64,000 bases of DNA, from assembly GCA_951213105.1 (NCBI GenBank), contig OX578137.1, forward strand, positions 56,249,236 through 56,313,235. Direction: 5' to 3'. The notes under the pieces were generated by a model. The model did not search any database and was not told the origin of the DNA. It was given only the letters and a program-made list of their open reading frames with translations. The translations under genes were made by a program, and so were the position numbers. Every line of letters starts with the position of its first letter. Positions within the stretch are counted from its first letter, which is position 1. Below, one piece after another: positions 35,578 through 47,967 of the stretch. Origin of the DNA: Amaurobius ferox (taxonomy: Eukaryota > Arthropoda > Arachnida > Araneae > Amaurobiidae).

Positions 35578-35581
35578 CTTT

Positions 35582-38090
35582 CATATATTTTTTCACTTTC
35601 TTTCATATGCCTGTATCTAAGTCTTCTTGCATTCTACGAATGAAAGTTCTTCTCGTATATTTGGATATTTTTTTATGAGAGCAACTACATTCGTTGTTAA
35701 CATAGTTCAGTCTTCGGAAAGAGGTCTCAGTGAAGAAGAACTCGACCCCCGTGCCTCTTGATCTTAAAACAAGAGCTTTAACAAACTTAAGAGAGACTTT
35801 ATTACCATTTGTTTTCTCTACGATATGAATAATAACATCTATAAATTTCATTAAGTATTGTTAAAATAGCAAACTTTAGAAATTTCAACCCATAAAATGT
35901 TGATAAAAAATCTTCTCCGGATTTTTGACCTTTGTAGACATTAGTTAAGAAAATAAGGAAATGTAGTTTAAATGTAATTTATTTTTGATAATGTAAATCG
36001 CTTTTTTTCTTATGAGGAATGTCACATAATCGATTTATGATCGGTTCTTTAAATCTTTAACACCCCCATGTAGATTTAAGTCTTAAACAAAAACTGTTCC
36101 AGATTTGACTATCAATTTAAACATTCTGTGCTTATTGAAAGAATTTATGTCATTTTGCGACTTCAGAGCCAGTGATGCTTTCTCATTTCAAAATCAATGC
36201 ATAATCACTGTTATTCAAAGGAATTTAAAGAATATGTTTTATCACACATAATAATGGTTTTTTTTATTGAATACAATTTTCATCAGATAGATTACCTTAC
36301 TTGAAAGAAGGCGAAATAGGAAGAAAAACAGAAGAAAACTTGCATTTCAGTTTCAATGTATTATCTGAATTATGATTATATTTTTTATTTGAAAATGATA
36401 ATATTTACTGAGAAAATCTGAAACAAAAGCGTTATTTTGTAGCATTTTGGTTATTTTTTAATTCATAAGAATACATTAAAGTATTTTTTTTGTCAGCAAA
36501 CAAGTATTTGGAATTTGTTTTTGAAAATATTTTAAGAATTTTAACTCCGAATATGGAATAATAGACGCATTTGATAGGAAGAAATTTGCTCTAAGCCCTT
36601 TAAGTAATGAATATAGCATTACATATTGTGTTTTGAGTCGCAAATGGAACTTGATAGTCGCATTGGTATGATACTAACAGATTTGTAACGCATAATACTC
36701 TATATGCAATTTTATTCATTAAAACATATCACTAAAATTTAATGTTATATCAATTTGTAAAGATTTCAACAAGGAATGGAAGCACCATTCACAGAATATC
36801 AAAATAAAGACAATCTATTTAGAAATTAATACGATTAATGTTGCTTTTATCTAGGAAGTAAGTGGTCTACGAATTCCCCACCTGCAGTTCAAATAGAGGT
36901 GCGACTTCGGATCTTCAGGTCTTCCCCATTCTTCTCTTTTTTGCATAGAATACTACTCGACGTAAATCTTCATGAATTGAAACAGCGTCGTAAATAGTAA
37001 GATTCTAGAAAAATGGCAATATCAGTGTTAATCTGACCCTAAGTCAAATTTCCAGAGTGAGGTTACTTTGACAACAATGCAAAGAACTCATATGTCAGGG
37101 AAAATCAAATCACTGATCAAGCCAGTCAAATCACATTAACTTGCCAGAGGACTGTCTACAGGTGAGCTACAGAGACAAATCTTTTATTATACGTTTAATG
37201 TTACTCATAGATACGCTCTTTGGGGGATGCATTTTCCTTTTCAGGGCTGACAGGCGTTGGTTTCGACCACATCTTGTGAGGGACATATAAATTTGATCCT
37301 CGGTGTGTTAATGAATTACCTATGAAACTAGAGGTGGGTTCCTCACACCACGCGTGGATTCTTTCAGGTGCACCGAATTTTGTAATTCATGCATTAATTT
37401 TGTAATTCGTGCGTCGGCGATTGGAATCAGCTTGGAAGGTGATTTTCGGACCATTTCCGGTGAATGATTTCATTAACCGTTCCATGTGGGTAGATATTTG
37501 TTGGGTGAGGAGATTATATATACGACTAAGATGTCCGCCAATACCTTTCGATGAAAATCTCGAACTTTATCGAGGTGGAACCCTCTCGCATCTCTGTTGA
37601 CTCTCACAAATGTTTTGATAAATAAATTCGAAAAAAAATTAGTTTATTATGTAAATGGCCGCACGCGCGTTAAAATCAATGATTTTATGCTAATAAAGCT
37701 ATAAGTTAGTAAATATTTTTAACGTGTAAATAAATAAGAGTGAAAAATATATTCTAAATACATCAAAATAATTCATCAAGGTGTGTAGAGAAATTCATGT
37801 GCATCATGTGCTGTCTAGTAAATTCATTTTTAATTACGTGTAATTTTGCGTTTCAATTTGTATATGCTATTATTTTGTATTAGAAAGATATACTTATATC
37901 ACAAACATCACATTAAATTTTCTAGCTGGTCACATTGATATTGCATATCTTACTCACAAAGTATTGTAGCGACAGTAAGAACTTGTAAGATCAACTTAAG
38001 TTGAATTGTATAGCTCTTGTGTTCACAATATGTGAAAATGATGCCTTTCGGTTAGCTGTCTCTTTTTTGAATAGATTTTTTTTTTCTAAA
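35582..38090. other. AT-rich DNA, nothing recognised
   Basis: Short open frames at 35603-35851 (minus) and 37409-37600 (plus) have no recognisable motif. No repeat family was seen. It is among the few long stretches that might be host intron or intergenic sequence. Confidence 0.4.
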
Positions 38091-39345
38091 TACACTATCC
38101 GACACAGAAAATGCAACAGAATGAAAGATCGAATAGCGTGTGATGATATAGAACAATTAGACAAAGATGGTATATATAAATAAGTGATGTTAATTCCAGA
38201 AGAATAATGAAATACAGTCATGACATAGACAGGGTGATCAGTAGTTAGCAGGGCCACTTCTTGCGGCGATACAAGCAGCAACCCTTCGAGGAACAGATAC
38301 AATGAACGTCAGGATGGTTTTCTGAGGGATAGATGGCCATATGCCTTCAATCCTCCACAGGTCGTCCTCTGTTTAAAGCGGAGACAGTCAAACTGCGACC
38401 AATAACGTACTATACATGCTCGATGGGTGAGAGATCTGGAGACAGCTGAGGCCAAGGAAGAACGTGGATACCTAACAAGTCTTGTCTGCTGATGGTTTTT
38501 GTGAGCGGTTGCGCGTCATCTTGCTGGAAAATAGCATTCTGAAACCGCTGATGGTAGGGAAGTTCAACAGGCCGAAGCATCTCACTCATGCCGGCAGTGT
38601 GCCTCTGATACGAACCAGAGATGAACTGCTATAGAAGCCGATGGCACCCCAAAACCTGATGCCACGTTGTCGTGAAATATGGCGTTCAACAGTCGCAGCA
38701 GGATTGGGTCTGTTTTCACATCACCTCCAGACTCTCACACGGCGGCTGTCATTCGATAAACAGAAGACAGAGTCGTCGCTGAGCACTACCATGTCCCATT
38801 CAGTCGTCCAAGTGGCTTGGGCCCAACACCATTGCAATTTCCCACACCGGTGCCTTGTCGTCAATGGCAGTCTTCGTAAAGGACGGTTTAACTGCAAGCC
38901 GCTTTCGGTAAATCGTCGAGAAACTGTTCACGCTGATATTGGAACATCCAATGTACCCTGCACAATGTCGACAGTCGTCGTTTGTGCGACGGGCATCTCA
39001 TGCCATCGAATGCGTCAATCAACGAGTGCTGACTTAAGTCGGGATGGAACTGTACCACTCCGACGATCCACATGCTCTTCTTCAACTCATCTTATACTTT
39101 GCACAGTGGACGCATCTACCTGTATTTCAGCGACGATACGCCGTTACCACCCAACCATACGCAGACCTAAAATGAATCCCTTCCCACGATCTCTTTGTAC
39201 GCAAATGCTGAAATGGACTTCGGCGTCGACTAGGCAACACGGCTCAACAATACGTGTTTTCTGAAACGAAAAACTGGTTGAAAAGCAGGTTTCCGTAAGC
39301 GACAGACAGTAACAATTGTTGGCTCATCTGCCGTTTCCATCCCTT
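38091..39345 (-). pseudogene. Decayed Tc1-like transposase, near full length
   Basis: Reading the minus strand across frameshifts gives, in order, WDMVVLSDDSVFCLSND (38799-38750; first catalytic Asp, usually VVFSDES), a RFWGAIGF block (usual MVWGAI), NAIFQQDDAQPLT (about 38540-38505; second Asp), LPWPQLSPDLSPIEHV (about 38460-38416; Glu), and a C-terminus near 38225 (VPRRVAACIAARSG). The N-terminal half (38890-39250) is more broken. The plus-strand edge CACTATCCGACACAGAAAAT (38092) may be the TIR; no partner was found. The 207-codon plus-strand frame at 38641-39264 is an antisense shadow. Confidence 0.8.
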
Positions 39346-39814
39346 TTATCCCGCACTGTAATCACTTGACCTACTTGCATTTCAGTTCCCAAATTCAACC
39401 ACGTGTTTTCAGGTGCATGTTTACCACAGTTTGGGAAAGATTGCATTAGGTGAAACTGAATAATTTTCTATTTCAAATGTAATAAAAAATAAACCTATAA
39501 GCATAAAAATTCTCAGATATCTTTCATATTTAAAGATATATTCCAGAATTTGCTATTTTTATAGCTTTTGATGAAAATGTTTCTAAAGAGTTTTACGATC
39601 ACAATGATTGAAATGCAATAGTTTTGGTCTAAAGTCAAAAGGAAAATATTTCTAACTATAACTATATCCACATTAGTTTCAGTATTATGTTGAAACTGTT
39701 TTCGCAAAGCATATGAATAAAAGCAAGTATTTTATGTACCATTATTAGAATTGCATTTATTAAATCTTTTAGACGTAAGCAAACATTTTTAATATAAAAA
39801 CTGTTTGTTTATCT
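39346..39814. other. Unrecognised DNA
   Basis: No repeat or gene beyond a motif-free minus frame at 39513-39707. Confidence 0.35.
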
Positions 39815-40408
39815 ATCTATCTCTGGGTAACGTTTGACGAAATTTTGGTGTCGAAATTGGCGGAATATCCCCAACTTGGCGAGATATTTTAATGTTGTCA
39901 AATTGACGAATATGTCGCCAAATTTATTAAAATGTAGCCAAATTTGTAAAAGTGACGATTGATTGATGAAAATTCAATATCTTGGAAAAAATATAGGAAT
40001 CTACTATAAGAATAAACCATTTCTCCGTCTGTAACGCTTGGCGAATTTTGACGGCATATCGCCAACTTGGCGAGTTTTTTTAAATGCTTTTAAATTGACG
40101 AAAATGTACCCAAATTGTTAAAATTAACACTAAATCAATGAAAATGACGATTAATTGATGAAATTTTAATATCTTGGAAATAACATAACGAACTACTATA
40201 TGAATAACTCATTTCTTTTCCCGTCCGTAATTCTTGGCGAAAAGTTTGGCGGGATGTCGTAAACTTGGCGACTTTTTAAATATTACCAAATTGACAAAAA
40301 TGTCACCAAATTAATATAAATTCCACCAAATTGATAGAAATAACGCCATATGGGAGGCAATGCTTTGCAAATATTTAATTCCGTCATAGGACGGGTATAT
40401 CTTCTAGT
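39815..40408 (+). mobile_element. Composite element: three A-like modules with a D-type tail
   Basis: Three direct copies, about 195-205 bp apart, each start GTAACGYTTGGCGAA or similar (39828, 40031, 40226). Each includes CCAACTTGGCGA and ends with GATGAAAATTCAATATCTTGG. These are the reverse complement of the family A interior. The right edge GGACGGGTATATCTTCTAGT matches the 3' end type of family D (GGACGGGTATGCTGCTAGT at 61931-61949). The left edge has a short CTATCTATCT run. Confidence 0.65.
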
Positions 40409-41237
40409 ATATGATGTTTCGCAAGAATCCTTTTATTGTAATATATGGTACGTTTTACGCCTGATAGGAATTTCGATTAGAACATAATACTTCCTTAGAA
40501 GTTATTGTAATGTTGGTTAAATGCAGATCTAATATTTTGTATTTATTAAAAACTTATAACTTAATTTAAGCAAGCCAGAGTGAAGATATTGATTATATTA
40601 TATTATTTATTTATTTATTTTTCTTTATGTGGAAAATGTATTAGTTTTCTTATAGTGAGTGAAGAAACGTATTTTTTCCCCAAACAATTTTGATTTCGGT
40701 ATATTAAGGAAGAGGTGCGTTTTAAAATTTCTGATTTCTTTCTGATTTTTCTTCTTTTCTAACACATTTAAAAAGATGTTCGTCTGTGTGTATATGTGTG
40801 AATGTTGGTGAAGTGCGAACTGGAAAACTCAGTAAATGCATGAACGCTGTGACATTCTATGTGTACTTATGTTGCGTTAAAATCTAGAATTAGATATAAT
40901 TTTAAAAAATCAAATAATTAGAACAAGATTCAGATTTGTCGGTAATAGAAACAAAATTCAGGATATTTATAGCTTTATTTTCCTTGAGAGCAATGACATT
41001 TTCTGAACAATGATTATAGTACAACTATTAAAATAAATTGATTGATTGAAATTCGTTGTATTAACACAAACTGAATTAATGTATCAAATGCAGCTGTTTG
41101 ATATTTTTCCATCTTATGTAAATATATATACTTTTTAAAGAATAAGGATATTTCTAAATCGAGCAACTTAAAAAAGAATGTTCAGAGCAGATATTTTCCC
41201 CTCTGATAATAATTGTGCAGAAATTGAGTGTCAAAAA
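40409..41237. other. AT-rich DNA, nothing recognised
   Basis: Only a short TTTATTTATTTATTT run (about 40604) stands out. Confidence 0.4.
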
Positions 41238-42200
41238 CCTGATCTGGGCAACATATGACTTTTTTTATATAATGCAATGAATTTACTGCTCTTACAGTAA
41301 AAACAAATAGGTTATTCTTACAGTAGATACTTATATTCAATCCAAGATATTGGATTTTCGTCAATTACTCGTCATTTTCATTGATATAGCGTCATTTATA
41401 TTTACTTGGCGATATTTTCGTTAAATTGGCAACATTTAGAAAAGTCACAAAGTTGGCAACATTCCGCCAAATTTGTCGCCAAAATCTCGCCAAGCATTAT
41501 GGACGGAGAAATAAGTTATTCTTATAGCAGATAAATGACTATTGACGTTCAAATACAAAATTATTACTCAAAGTATATTTTCTCATGAATGGAACGAGCT
41601 AGATTCGCGAGAATGATGCCACCAAATTTATCACATGATAATATGTATGAAAAGTAAACATATTTCACAATAGGTAATATTTTTTTTATTTTATATGATT
41701 TTTTGATAATTTTTTGAAAAACATGCAATATCTCGAGAACGATTCATGCTAGCGTTTTAATCTTTATGTCAATGGTTTCCTAATGAAAAATTACATAAGA
41801 AATGACTATTTACGTAACTTTATTAAAGGTTTTAATTTTTTTATGATTTTTTCAAAATTTCACTCGAGAATTTAGGGGGGTTCTGAACATCCGATTGCGT
41901 ATAAAAACAATAGACTTCCAGTATTCATGAATTGTAATTTTTGTACCAAATTTTGTTCGAATCGCTCCATTCGTTCGTCATTTATCTTCTCCATAGACTC
42001 ACTGATATACACACACATACTTTCACACCCACCCACCCACTCACACAGAGACACACACACACACACAGACATCATCTCAAAAACGTCTGATTCGTGTTCA
42101 TGGATGCTTGAAACGTGCTATCTCGTCGAAAACTCGAATTCGAATTTTCGACCCAGTCACAATACTTTCCTTATACATCATATGCATATAAGGAAAGTAA
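41238..42200 (+). mobile_element. HINE-like element, family A, copy A4
   Basis: It starts CTGATCTGGGCAACATATGA with a variant of the subterminal motif. The TTGGCG interior is at 41400-41500, the microsatellite at 42009-42068 mixes CACACATAC and CCCACCCACC, the tail is GATGCTTGAAACGTGCTATC, and the hairpin ends GGAAAGTAA. Followed by A; no target duplication. Non-coding. Confidence 0.8.
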
Positions 42201-42529
42201 AAAATAATGTAAACTATAGTGGTGAATTCATTGACAATTGGCTATTAATTAAGAATGACTGATTGTATATTGTAGTACATGCAATTGCACAGATTTCGTA
42301 ATCAAAATTAAGTTTTCTACATAAAGAAAACAAACTCAAGGATATGATAAATAATAAACATATTTTAATTATAAAAAACTTGCATATAGTATAATGCTTA
42401 TATTAAGATATGAACACGATCTTCATCACTATATTCTTAACAAACTACAAGCTTATTCTTAACTAACAGGGCGCTGCATATAAGCCAGAAAGTATTGTAT
42501 CGGTGGCCCTCGCAACCCTTGAACTATTG
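42201..42529. other. Spacer between A4 and inverted A5
   Basis: About 330 bp of unique AT-rich sequence between two family A copies whose 3' hairpins face each other. Confidence 0.4.
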
Positions 42530-42689
42530 TTACTTTCCTTATATACATAATGTATAAGGAAAGTATTGTGACGGGGTGGAAAATTTGAATTCGTGTTTTC
42601 GCCGGGAGAGCACGTTTCAAGCATCCCTGATCACGAACCAAACATTTTTGAGGATGTCAGTGTGTGTGTGCGTGTGTGAAAGTATGTGT

Positions 42690-42722
<33 letters not shown>

Positions 42723-43490
42723 AGTGAGTGTCAGTGAGTCTATGGAGACGATATCTCACGAACAAATAGAACGATTCGAATGAAATTTGGTACAAAAATC
42801 ACAATTCGTGAATACTGGAAGTCTATTGTTTTTAGACGTAATCGAATATCCAGAACACCCCTAAATTTTCGAGTGAAGTATTGAAAAAACCTTTAATTAA
42901 GTTACGCAAATAGACATTTCTTATGTAATTTTTCCTTAGAAAACGATTGACATAAACTTTAGAACGCCAGCATGAACCGTTTTCGAGATATTGCACATTT
43001 TAAAAATAAATTTATCAAAAAATCCCATAAATTAAAAAAAAATATATTAACTGTTAAGAAACATGTTCACTTTTCATATGTAATATCATGCGATAAATTG
43101 GGTGACATCATTCTCGTGGATCTAGCTTGTTCCAGTCATGAGAAAAGATACTTTGAGTAATACTTTTGTATTTGAACGCTAATAATTTAACTGTTATAAG
43201 AATAACTTATTTCTTCATCCATAACGCTTGGCGAGACTTTAGCGCCGAATTTGGCGGAATATCGCCAACTTGGCAACTTTTTAAATATTGCCAAATTAAC
43301 AAAAATTAGTGAAAATCTCGCCAAATGGTTAAAAATGACACTAAATAAATGTGAATGACGACTAATTGACTAAAATTCAATATCTTGGAAAGAATATAAA
43401 TATCTACTCTGAGAAAAATCTATTTTTTTATTGTAAAAGTAGTAAATTTATTGTATTATATAAGGACAGTCATGTGTTGCCCACATCAGA
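42530..43490 (-). mobile_element. HINE-like element, family A, copy A5
   Basis: The plus strand begins with the 3' hairpin (TTACTTTCCTTATATACATA) and ends CCACATCAGA. The TG microsatellite is at 42658-42730. Flanks are T and T on the plus strand. Together with A4 it forms a large imperfect inverted repeat with arms near 960 bp. Confidence 0.85.
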
Positions 43491-44099
43491 TTTCTTTTTA
43501 GTTATTACCGTTAGTAAGTACAGGGTATATGATAAGATGAGATCACAGTACAAACTTCCTTATATGGTAGAAGGCCCCCAATATGGTACATCTAAGATGT
43601 GACTGTGTTTTTTACAGACTACAAAATATTTTCTAAGGTATAACGAAGCTGTTGGTTCGAGGGGTTAAGTAGACAACTAAGAAAAATTCCAGACTTTTGT
43701 GGCAATCATGTAAAAATCGCTGTCAGCTGAAATGTGAAAAGGAACATATAAGCTATAATGGGAAGTTCCCCAATATGCCCTTTTTCTAAATAATAGAAAA
43801 TTTCTAAAAAATCACCTGGAAGTAACAAAAAATATTTTTTACCACAGCTAAGAGATGCATGAATTCAAAAATCATATTAAGAAAAAATAACATTTCTCAA
43901 AAATTCCTAATTAAAAAATGACTACATACTTAAAGTTTAAGCCATATTCATGTAACTTGATTTGTAACAAACATGTAACAACCATCAAAGTTTTAATAAG
44001 TTGAACTGTTTAATAATATGAGGTTTCACATCTGGAGCAAAATATGGATCATGGCCTTGTGATGTAAGGTTAACACGGATTCTCAAATGTCCTCAGTAG
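43491..44099. other. Unrecognised DNA
   Basis: No gene or repeat identified. Confidence 0.35.
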
Positions 44100-44289
44100 T
44101 GTTGTTGTTGTTGTTGAAACCCAGACCGTCCGACCTACCAGAAAGGTGTAAGGTAACTGTTTGGACGACCGGCAAGTGCCACCTACTTTAGATCGGAACC
44201 CAGTGGGGGAGGCATCCACAGAGACCGTACCCTCTTTCTCCTACCACCAACTTTTCGGAAGGACTTACGGTCCCACGTATTTAACGTTC
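44100..44289 (-). mobile_element. SINE family 2, 5'-truncated copy
   Basis: From the tail GTTGTTGTTGTTGAAACCCA through GCCACCTACTTTAGATCGGA and GGACTTACGGTCCCACG it matches the full copy at 55425-55713, but the tRNA-like head is missing. A longer open frame (44183-44497, minus) overlaps it by chance. Confidence 0.85.
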
Positions 44290-44915
44290 TCAGTGAAATC
44301 CTCAAATTCATGAGCATATTTTCTAAATGAGGTACAAAGGTACATGTCAAGAATACTGTTTTATGGACAAATTCAGAACTAATATTTTTAATGTTCAGAG
44401 TGCTTGGGTATGGATTTCTTGGAATAACTTGATCAACATTTCTGTGATTTAAAACTTTATGAAATTGATGGAACAGGAACTTGGTCATATTGAACATTTC
44501 TGACGTTCATTGTTTTCTCCCAAGCAGTAAGGTAAAACAATTAGATATGATAAAAGTTTTGATTGCGTCTTACGATGGTTTACCAGTGCTATATCTTGTT
44601 GTATATTAGATTAAATGTAACATTCTAATACTTAATTTAAGAAAGTTTTGAGTCCTCTTTCTCAGATCAAAAATAGCGTGCGCTCTTAACCTTCAAAAAT
44701 ATTTCTCAAAGATTGCTAAGAATAGAAAAAAGTCATCAGAAACGCCTTGTCAAAACGCCATCGAAACAATTGTAGTCACGTAATTGTCGAATGCCTGTTT
44801 TCTTACAAGAAGTATTAGAAAGTTATATTTTTACAAGCAGCAGTTTTACTTATTGTGATCTGAATAAATATTAACAAAAGATAATAATACGGGATATTGC
44901 ATACCTTAAAAAAAA
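44290..44915. other. Unrecognised DNA
   Basis: No gene or repeat identified between the SINE and the pogo-like element. Confidence 0.35.
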
Positions 44916-44917
44916 TA

Positions 44918-46132
44918 CAGTCGAACCTCTCATTTACGGTCACTTTCCGGACAGAAAAATTTGTCCTTAAATGAGGGGTGACCGTAAAAGAGGGGATCGT
45001 TCTAAATTAGTTCAAATATATTACACATTAATAGTTTTAAATTCCTCATATTGAAACATACCTATTTTTGAGAACATAAAACAATTTTAAGGTAACGTTT
45101 AGATACTATATCTGATTAGATCTTGACCTTGTATCATTTCAGTGTTAAATTTTTCTTTCATGGAGGGGGGGTGAACTTCCTCCCCTCAGCTGCGATCTTG
45201 GTGACGAACGCGTACAGTTGTTTCATAAAAACAATTAAATTCACAACATGTAAGCTCATATGCAAAAAACGTACAGTAGTATACATTGAATTTATTTACC
45301 TTCAGGGAAAGAACTGATCAGTTGATGTTTTGTGGGTTTTAGCCACCAGTCTTTCTCCTTCGAAGTGTATTTTAAGTTGTGAGACTAAATTTAATGCCTT
45401 TCCATCATTATGCTTACAGGAAAATATCTTTAGTCCGTCTAACACTTTAAAAACTTCAGAGTAATATCTGATACTGACTCCTTGCTCTTCATACTCGACT
45501 TCTTCTTCCTCACTTTCTTACTCTTCAGATGATTCTGTTGCAAATTCCCTGACGATATCGGATATTTCACTGTTGTTTTCTTCCATCATCACATCTACAT
45601 CCATAGGAGCATATTCTTCAGATGATATGCCCACGAATCCGGCCTTTTCCATCAAGCTCTGTAAACTTTTAGATTCTTCATCTGAATCAGTCATTGAAGT
45701 GTTGCAAACTCCCTAAAACCAGCTTTTTGATAACCGTTAGAAATCGTTTCTTCTTTTATGACTTCCTTTGTGACTGAGGGGTGGGGGAGTTCCCGTTACT
45801 CCTTATCTCCCTTTTGAATTGCTTGCTCTTAATGTCCCCAGAGAATGACCATTGTTGTAGAAGCAGGTGTTTTTCTTACTCAGGTGAGTTGCAATTTTTT
45901 CTGGAAATCCATCTTTGGTATAGAAAATTCAAATTTTGATTGTGTCCGTACAGAGGTTTTAGTCTAATGGAATGAATCATTAAAATAGTGTCCGCGTCCG
46001 TATCTGAGGGTGACCGCTAATCAGGGGTTCAAAGTGCATATTGTAAATGAGTTTCCTGCCGGGGAATTTAAAACTGACCGTAAAAACGGGGTGACCATAT
46101 CTCAGGGGTGACCGTTTAGAGGGGTTTGACTG
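44918..46132 (-). mobile_element. pogo/Tigger-like DNA transposon, deletion derivative
   Basis: Terminal inverted repeats are CAGTCGAACCTCTCATTTAC on the left and, on the minus strand at the right end, CAGTCAAACCCCTCTAAACG, both followed by GGTCAC-type sequence. The TA target duplication is at 44916-44917 and 46133-46134. Subterminal GGGGTGACCGT motifs recur (44974, 46080, 46106). At 1215 bp it is about half an autonomous pogo-like element, and only the C-terminal end of a transposase remains. Confidence 0.85.
45302..45694 (-). pseudogene. C-terminal remnant of a pogo-like transposase
   Basis: The minus strand reads MTDSDEESKSLQSLMEKAGF and onward through an acidic stretch with one in-frame stop (ATESSEE-stop-ESEEEEVEYEE), then LVSQLKIHFEGERL and a final STDQFFP before a stop. 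An acidic linker followed by a short conserved tail is what Tigger/jerky-type transposases have after the DDE domain. The DNA-binding and DDE catalytic domains are absent, so it cannot mobilise anything. Confidence 0.7.
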
Positions 46133-46134
46133 TA

Positions 46135-47689
46135 TATATATATTTCTATGAATTCTCATTTCAACTACTAATAGCGTCGCCTGCGTAACAAGAATTCAAC
46201 TAGAATGCATACGATTACTTTCTCTCGACATGAAAGTTGGGTCATTTAAAGGATTCTACGGAAATTAAACCGAAAATAAGACGATGGACCACATTGGGAA
46301 ACCGGGCTATATTGGAGCCACAAACCATAACCGTATTAGGAATTTTAGAAAATGTTATTTGTAGAAATATTTATTTCAATGATGGGTAACCAGTTGAAGG
46401 TTTACAAGTTAGCTACTTTTTTGCTTGCATGAAACTACAAGTTTTCTTGTAGAATTCGCCTCACTGTAATCCTGGGGTTTTAGAGTTTTGTTAACGGTGA
46501 GTGGGGATAAAATATTGCTCTGCATCTTTGCTGGATTTGAAGTAAATACTTCTACCAGAAAAAAGTAAAAATATTTACTTTAAGAAGTTTTGTGCTTTGT
46601 GGTCATCGCATTACCTGTACGGCCCATGCATATGACTGGCAATTACCGCGAAATCATGCTCAATGGGTGATGATGGTTATCCATTGAACACTTTCTTTTC
46701 TATCTCTAGTTCTGTCTGTTTCATTTTACTTCATTATTATTCCTAGGGTGTATAACATTGAGATGCAGAGCTACTTTTAGTACTTAGTAATAAATTGTAC
46801 GAGTTTGATTTGATGCTGTTTTATTCGGATGTCATTCGGACTTACAGTCCATAATTCAGTTCAGTTGTTTATAGTGACATACGATTTTATGCGTCCCGTT
46901 GTCGGACTTCCTGATTTTACCCTTTCTTGAGACGTTGAGACATCTGTCTCTATTCCAGCAGCACTGTATTATTAGACGATAGTACAGCCCAGATTTACAC
47001 GCCTTAAGTTAAACTGGATTTTCATCTGTCTACATGCCAGCTACATGCAAAAATAAAGCCTGGTAATATGCAAACTATTTTGAAGAAAGGTTTATTGTTT
47101 TATTGAATGAGTTCGTTGCTATATCACAATAACTCTGTACTGTAACTATCTTATGTACTCTTCATTCGTTAATATGACAGCGGAGAGCTCTAAATTCCGT
47201 CGTGTCGATATCGGTTGATATTCTTAATTCAGAAACAAATTGTAGGGTATTTGGATTAATTTAACAGTGAAAACACAATTAGAAAGCTAGAGCTGGATGC
47301 CAAAGTCACCATAGACAATCGTGAACGCTGGATATCAAAATCGCTATCACTGGACATCAAACTCACCAAAGACAAGCGTCATAGGTATATATCAAATACA
47401 CCAGAGACAATACACCAGAGCTGAATACCGAACTTAGATCTTTTGTATTGGACACAAATTTTCTACCTACAACAAACTCTCTGTCCTATAAAGATTTTTG
47501 TATCGCAATTTATTTCATCCCTATAAGGAAGAAACCGGTATTTAAGAAATTTACTCGACGATATTAAAAAACGTACACCACGATTATGTAAACGGTTTGT
47601 GATAAAAATAATCTAGTGATAGGACTATGCGCAGAAAATAGGTTGTTGAATGGAGTGTAGAACAGAGCATTGGACTCGATTTTATTTAA
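46135..47689. other. Unrecognised DNA
   Basis: A slightly less AT-rich stretch with no recognisable gene or repeat. Confidence 0.35.
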
Positions 47690-47770
47690 AAACCCAGCCG
47701 GTCGAAACCGGGGTTCAAACTCGGGTTTTCTGAGAAGAGTTCCAGTATGCTAACTTATATTCCCTTCTGA
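47690..47770 (-). repeat. tRNA-like relic
   Basis: On the minus strand AAGTTAGCATACTGGA resembles the A-box side and GAGTTTGAACCCC the B box, about 35 bp apart. It lacks a complete cloverleaf. Probably a SINE head. Confidence 0.4.
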
Positions 47771-47967
47771 CCACGTTTCGCATCCTCCTCGACTAGTTTC
47801 CTTCTTCGAAACGCTATCAAGGGGGTAGATATACTCTATAATAGATACCGTACATTTTCTTTCGAAACGGTCCAAAGATCTTTCTCAGGTGTGTTGGGCT
47901 TAAACACTATGTATTTTTTCGGATGACTCCTACTTCCGCGAAGTAATTAACCTTTGGCGGCCATGGA

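Larger units (their letters stand above)
29827..35581 (-). mobile_element. Non-autonomous Gag-Pro LTR retrotransposon, complete with target duplication
   Basis: Two 1171-bp LTRs (29831-31001, 34407-35577) bracket a 3405-bp interior. The 4-bp duplication CTTT is at 29827-29830 and 35578-35581. The LTRs end TG...CA in plus-strand reading. The coding strand is minus, so the 5' LTR is at 34407-35577. The interior encodes only Gag and an aspartic protease, with no reverse transcriptase, RNase H, integrase or env in any frame. Gag architecture suggests Ty3/gypsy-like ancestry. The LTRs look identical wherever I compared them, implying recent insertion. It must have used enzymes from an autonomous relative. 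Confidence 0.9.

Noticed and set aside
38641..39264. A 207-codon plus-strand open frame
   Set aside because: It is antisense to a Tc1 transposase relic whose motifs (SDDS, QQDDAQP, SPDLSPIEH) are clear on the minus strand. The plus-strand product has no motif.
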